This document shows positions 42,206 through 44,947 of a DNA stretch of 44,947 bases, piece by piece. The position numbers were made by a program, and so were the translations under genes. Numbering within the stretch: position 1 is the stretch's first letter; each line of letters opens with the position of its first letter. A model generated the notes under the pieces. That model was not told the origin of the DNA and did no database searches. It saw only the letters and a list, made by a program, of their open reading frames with translations. The stretch is from Kalymmatonema hyalinum WJT4-NPBG1 (GTDB lineage Bacteria > Cyanobacteriota > Cyanobacteriia > Cyanobacteriales > Nostocaceae). The stretch lies in the NCBI GenBank assembly GCA_019359075.1, contig JAHHIB010000073.1, positions 1 through 44,947 of the forward strand, in the 5' to 3' direction.

Positions 42206-43926
42206 AAACGCGCTCTAACTACTGGCAGCTTCTACCGTATATCCGACCCCAGTGGCGAACCATTGTCAAGGGGTTCATTGGCATCTTGGGATATGTGCTG
42301 GCGACTTTGGCACTTTTGACTCTCGTGCGTCAATTTGCAACTCTTTTTGGGGGTGGTGATTTAAAAGCGATCGCCCTACAGCTTGGCTTCATAGCAGCTG
42401 TGTTTCTGGTGCGAGGATTTTTTCAGTCGGTGCAAGATATGTACATGGCAAAAGCAGCACTGCGGGTCGCTTTTCATCTGCGTAAACAGGTTTACTCACA
42501 CCTGCAAAAGCTGAATCTCAGCTATTTTGAAACAGCAAAAGCAGGTGATTTATCTTACCGCCTCACCGAAGATGTTGACCGGGTTGGGGAAGTCGTACAC
42601 AAACTCTTTCATGACTTTATCCCCTGCGTTTTGCAGTTGGTGGCAATTCCCATTTACATGATTTCTCTGAATTGGCAACTGACGCTAGCCACAGTCATAG
42701 TTGCACCGTTGATGGGTATTTTAATTGGTTGGTTTGGCGAAAAGTTACGCCAGTTTTCCTTAAGAAGTCAAAATCGCGTTTCAGATTTGTCAGCAATACT
42801 AACGGAAGTTTTCAGCGGTATCCGCCTCATCCAAGCTTTTGCAGCAGAAAACTACGAAATTGCCCGGTTTAGCCGTGAAGCAGAACGCACTTTAAAAGCA
42901 AAATACTCAGTCGAACGGCTAAAAGCAATTCAGATTCCGATTATTGGATTTCTCGAAGTTTTGAGTGTTTTAACACTGCTGTTCGTTGGCGCGTGGCAAA
43001 TTGCTAATGATAACTTGACAGTAGCGGACTTTCTCAGCTACCTAACCGCAGGAGGGTTGTTGATTGACCCTATCGCTCACGTTACCAACAACTACAATGA
43101 GTTTAAACAGGGTGAGGCGTCTGTTGATCGGGTTTTTGAATTGTTGGCTATTCAACCTACAGTGGTGGAAAAACCAGATGCTCTTTTGCTTCCTTCAGTC
43201 ACTGGTAAGGTGGAATATAGTTCTGTGTCCTTTGCCTACAAAGCTGCTGAACCTGTCTTAAAAGATATCAGTTTGTTGGCACTACCAGGAGAAGCGATCG
43301 CCCTTGTGGGTGGTTCGGGTGCTGGAAAAACCACTTTCGTGAATCTTCTCCCCCGCTTTTATGATCCCAATACTGGTCAAATCTTAATCGACGGCGTTGA
43401 TATTCGGGATGTCACGCTTGACAGCTTGCGGCGACAAATTGGCATTGTTCCCCAAGAAACGATTATGTTTTCTGGGACAATTGCCCAAAATATTGCTTTC
43501 GGGCAAGACTCGTTTGATATGGAAGCGGTTGAGAAAGCTGCGAAAATTGCTAACGCTGAGGAGTTTATCACCCAACTGCCAGATGGTTATCACACTTGGG
43601 TGGGAGAGAGAGGCGTGAATTTATCCGGTGGACAGCGGCAAAGAATTGCTATTGCGCGTGCTGTTCTGCTGAACCCCAGAATTCTTATTTTAGATGAAGC
43701 CACATCTGCCTTAGATTCAGAGTCGGAAGCTTTGGTACAGGAAGCGCTAGAAAGGCTGATGGAAGGGCGGACTGTGTTTATTATTGCTCATCGCTTGAGT
43801 ACAGTGAGGCGGTGCGATCGCATTTTAGTTCTGGAACGCGGTCAAATTGTCGAATCGGGAACTCATGAAGAATTGTTAACGCTGGGGCGTCGTTATGCCA
43901 GATTTTACGCCCAGCAGTTTAGCTAG
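42202..43926 (+). CDS. ABC exporter, fused permease and ATPase (HepA/MsbA type)
   Basis: A 574-residue half-transporter. Residues about 1-310 form six membrane helices of a type-IV (exporter) transmembrane domain, with the coupling-helix region LNLSYFETAKAGDLSYRLTE. The ATPase has Walker A VGGSGAGKTT (about 369-378), Q-loop IVPQETIMFSGT, signature LSGGQRQRIAIARA (474-487), Walker B ILILDEATSALD (494-505) and switch IIAHRLS. It works as a homodimer. HepA-like members in Nostocales serve heterocyst envelope polysaccharide or glycolipid export, and MsbA-like ones lipid export; the substrate here is not readable. The start is TTG, as no in-frame ATG/GTG lies upstream. Its stop is 2 bp from a miniature IS605-derived element. 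Confidence 0.93.
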   Translation: MKTRSNYWQLLPYIRPQWRTIVKGFIGILGYVLATLALLTLVRQFATLFGGGDLKAIALQLGFIAAVFLVRGFFQSVQDMYMAKAALRVAFHLRKQVYSHLQKLNLSYFETAKAGDLSYRLTEDVDRVGEVVHKLFHDFIPCVLQLVAIPIYMISLNWQLTLATVIVAPLMGILIGWFGEKLRQFSLRSQNRVSDLSAILTEVFSGIRLIQAFAAENYEIARFSREAERTLKAKYSVERLKAIQIPIIGFLEVLSVLTLLFVGAWQIANDNLTVADFLSYLTAGGLLIDPIAHVTNNYNEFKQGEASVDRVFELLAIQPTVVEKPDALLLPSVTGKVEYSSVSFAYKAAEPVLKDISLLALPGEAIALVGGSGAGKTTFVNLLPRFYDPNTGQILIDGVDIRDVTLDSLRRQIGIVPQETIMFSGTIAQNIAFGQDSFDMEAVEKAAKIANAEEFITQLPDGYHTWVGERGVNLSGGQRQRIAIARAVLLNPRILILDEATSALDSESEALVQEALERLMEGRTVFIIAHRLSTVRRCDRILVLERGQIVESGTHEELLTLGRRYARFYAQQFS

Positions 43927-43928
43927 AC

Positions 43929-44296
43929 TTGACGTACTCCTCGGCATAAAATGTACGAGGATTCTTAAAAGATGTTCCAATGTAGGCTAAAGCCATACAT
44001 TTCCACCTTAATTCCTGTTTTTTAGACTCTTAACTAGACTGAAAATCAGTCCCCGCTACTACCGTCTCCGCAGGCATTTTGATTTTACGTCCACGACGCG
44101 TCCCACCGCAGATTACGGTACAGTCCAAAGACTACGTTTCTACCCTCGGAGTCCAGTTATGGATATCCTGTATGGATCGCCACCCAGTACCTTCAAGAAT
44201 TCTACCAGAGAAACATGATTGTTAAAACCTGTCGTGTCACGTTTCATCCCCGGATTAAAAGGCAGGGGTTCTCACGCTCCCGTTATGCTTTGATAG
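43929..44296 (-). mobile_element. Miniature IS200/IS605-type element keeping tnpB's last codons and the right end
   Basis: Both ends match the tnpB element at 20961-22534: right end TTGACGTACTCC with its hairpin (plus strand), left end through GGGGTTCTCAC and TTTGATAG. Inside, on the minus strand, the final tnpB codons survive (RRGRKIKMPAETVVAGT, then a stop), so the segment that in larger elements gives the guide RNA is kept while about 1.2 kb of tnpB is gone. If still transcribed, its guide would begin GTCTAGCTAAACTGC, the end of the ABC exporter gene read antisense. It cannot move by itself. Confidence 0.75.
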
Positions 44297-44825
44297 ACAA
44301 CTCATAGGACAACTCATGGTCTTCATGAGGAGCAAAATCCCAGTTTAGGAGTTTTTCCAAAAGTTGACTCTGACGTTTGGCATTTTGCTCAATCTCTTTC
44401 AGTGCCACAATTGTAGCACTGCGGTCAAGTTGACCTTGACGCCATAGTTGAGTCAAGTGAGATGTGCGATTCAAACACGACTTGAACTCGATAGCCAGAG
44501 AATATTGAAACTTCCTTAATTTTTGATAGTGAAAGTCTACATTGAGTGACACACTTAAAGCATGAGGGTCGATTTCGTAAGGAGCAAGACGCCAGTTTAG
44601 GAGTTGTTCCAACAGTAGAGTCTGAAGTTCGGTGTGTTGCTCAACGATTTCAAAAGCTTGAAGAGTGGCATTGTGGTCGAACCGAGTTTGACGCCACAAA
44701 TGAATCCAAGATAGCAGACAGTTAAGGGAAAATCTAAATTCAATAGATATAGAAGATAGAAATTTTATATACTTTTGGTTAACGTAATCTGCATCTATCT
44801 TAGTACTGACTTTATTTTTTCTCAT
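44283..44825 (-). CDS. Tandem HisKA-like (DHp) protein lacking the phosphorylated histidine
   Basis: A 180-residue protein made of two similar ~64-residue repeats (21-84 and 105-168). Each resembles the dimerisation/phosphoacceptor domain of cyanobacterial hybrid kinases: IEFRFSLNCLLSWIHLWRQ, then IVEQHTELQTLLLEQLLNW; and IEFKSCLNRTSHLTQLWRQ, then EIEQNAKRQSQLLEKLLNW. The usual form is HELRTPLN followed later by IERNAKLQTQLIEDLLD. The acceptor His is Ile in both repeats (I28, I112), and no ATPase domain follows. It may form four-helix bundles with kinases as a decoy or scaffold; that is inference. The last codons (LSIKA and stop) lie in the end of the miniature IS605 element. Confidence 0.7.
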   Translation of the reverse strand: MRKNKVSTKIDADYVNQKYIKFLSSISIEFRFSLNCLLSWIHLWRQTRFDHNATLQAFEIVEQHTELQTLLLEQLLNWRLAPYEIDPHALSVSLNVDFHYQKLRKFQYSLAIEFKSCLNRTSHLTQLWRQGQLDRSATIVALKEIEQNAKRQSQLLEKLLNWDFAPHEDHELSYELSIKA

Positions 44826-44886
44826 AAGACCTCGTGGGAAGTATGGAAACTCAGCGTCTTCAGACCTGAGAGGAAATACGACTCGT

Positions 44887-44947
44887 GCGACTTTAGTCGC
44901 TTTGTTCCATTACCGCCTTGGGGTTACTTGAATCGGTGTACTTTTGT
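44887..44947 (+). ncRNA. Start of a second HEARO-like RNA, cut by the window edge
   Basis: A hairpin GCGACTTTAGTCGC is followed by CCATTACCGCCTTGGGG and GTGTACTTTTG, the same order and spacing as at 11821-11896, where the hairpin has a different sequence. Whether a protein gene follows lies outside the window. Confidence 0.5.

Overview
The window comes from a filamentous, heterocyst-type cyanobacterium (Nostocales-like). The evidence is the dense GCGATCGC (HIP1) palindromes, the 7-bp short tandem repeats, a Ycf54 subunit of the chlorophyll cyclase, a PatA-type response regulator, CHAT/TPR proteins, and a lineage-typical gene set (folD, crtE, divergent PAP2, pdxJ). No tRNA, rRNA or CRISPR array was found. 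All assignments come from reading the sequence; no database search was run.

Layout. 1-880 holds the end of an unknown gene, a 158-bp MITE with 9-bp target duplications, and a deleted CHAT gene. 882-4741 holds an intact 1163-aa TPR-CHAT protease and a convergent small protein. 5153-11174 (minus) carries mutS, a two-gene module (AAA ATPase plus PIN-like nuclease), an AI-2E/PerM-type permease and a Nudix hydrolase. 11321-13733 is mostly non-coding but rich in structure: a relic IS605 right end, a small lipoprotein, a ~400-nt candidate structured RNA resembling HEARO/IscB omegaRNA without its protein, a BON-domain protein and a 416-bp inverted-repeat-bounded segment. 13734-20260 is a housekeeping stretch: OB-fold lipoprotein, folD, crtE, PAP2-like, a secreted protein, ycf54, a plant-type pathogen-related protein and pdxJ.

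20280-29300 is the accessory zone: a DUF433/DUF5615 toxin-antitoxin pair, an IS200/IS605-type element with a frameshifted tnpB, a duplicated scrap of pdxJ, a cupin protein, an HTH-TIR-Rossmann-like protein with a repeat-rich upstream region, an orphan helical protein between two ~105-bp direct repeats, an IS630 fragment and a second, badly broken tnpB. 29327-32986 holds ABC-2 permease and MarR genes, a deletion-fused ABC remnant, a DedA gene with an in-frame stop, and ExoD. 32987-40469 is a complete chemotaxis-like operon on the minus strand: PatA-like regulator, double CheW, receptor, hybrid CheA and CheB. 41515-43926 holds a membrane protein whose Shine-Dalgarno can be sequestered by its own leader, followed by an ABC exporter. 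The right edge has a miniature IS605 derivative, a protein made of two histidine-less HisKA-like repeats, and the start of a second copy of the HEARO-like RNA.

The most interesting points are: the protein-less HEARO-like RNA present in two copies; the miniature tnpB-derived element that keeps the right end (and so possibly a guide RNA) and supplies the last codons of its neighbour; the tandem histidine-less DHp protein; the HTH-TIR protein; the ATPase-PIN pair; and the SD-sequestering leader at 41515-41591.
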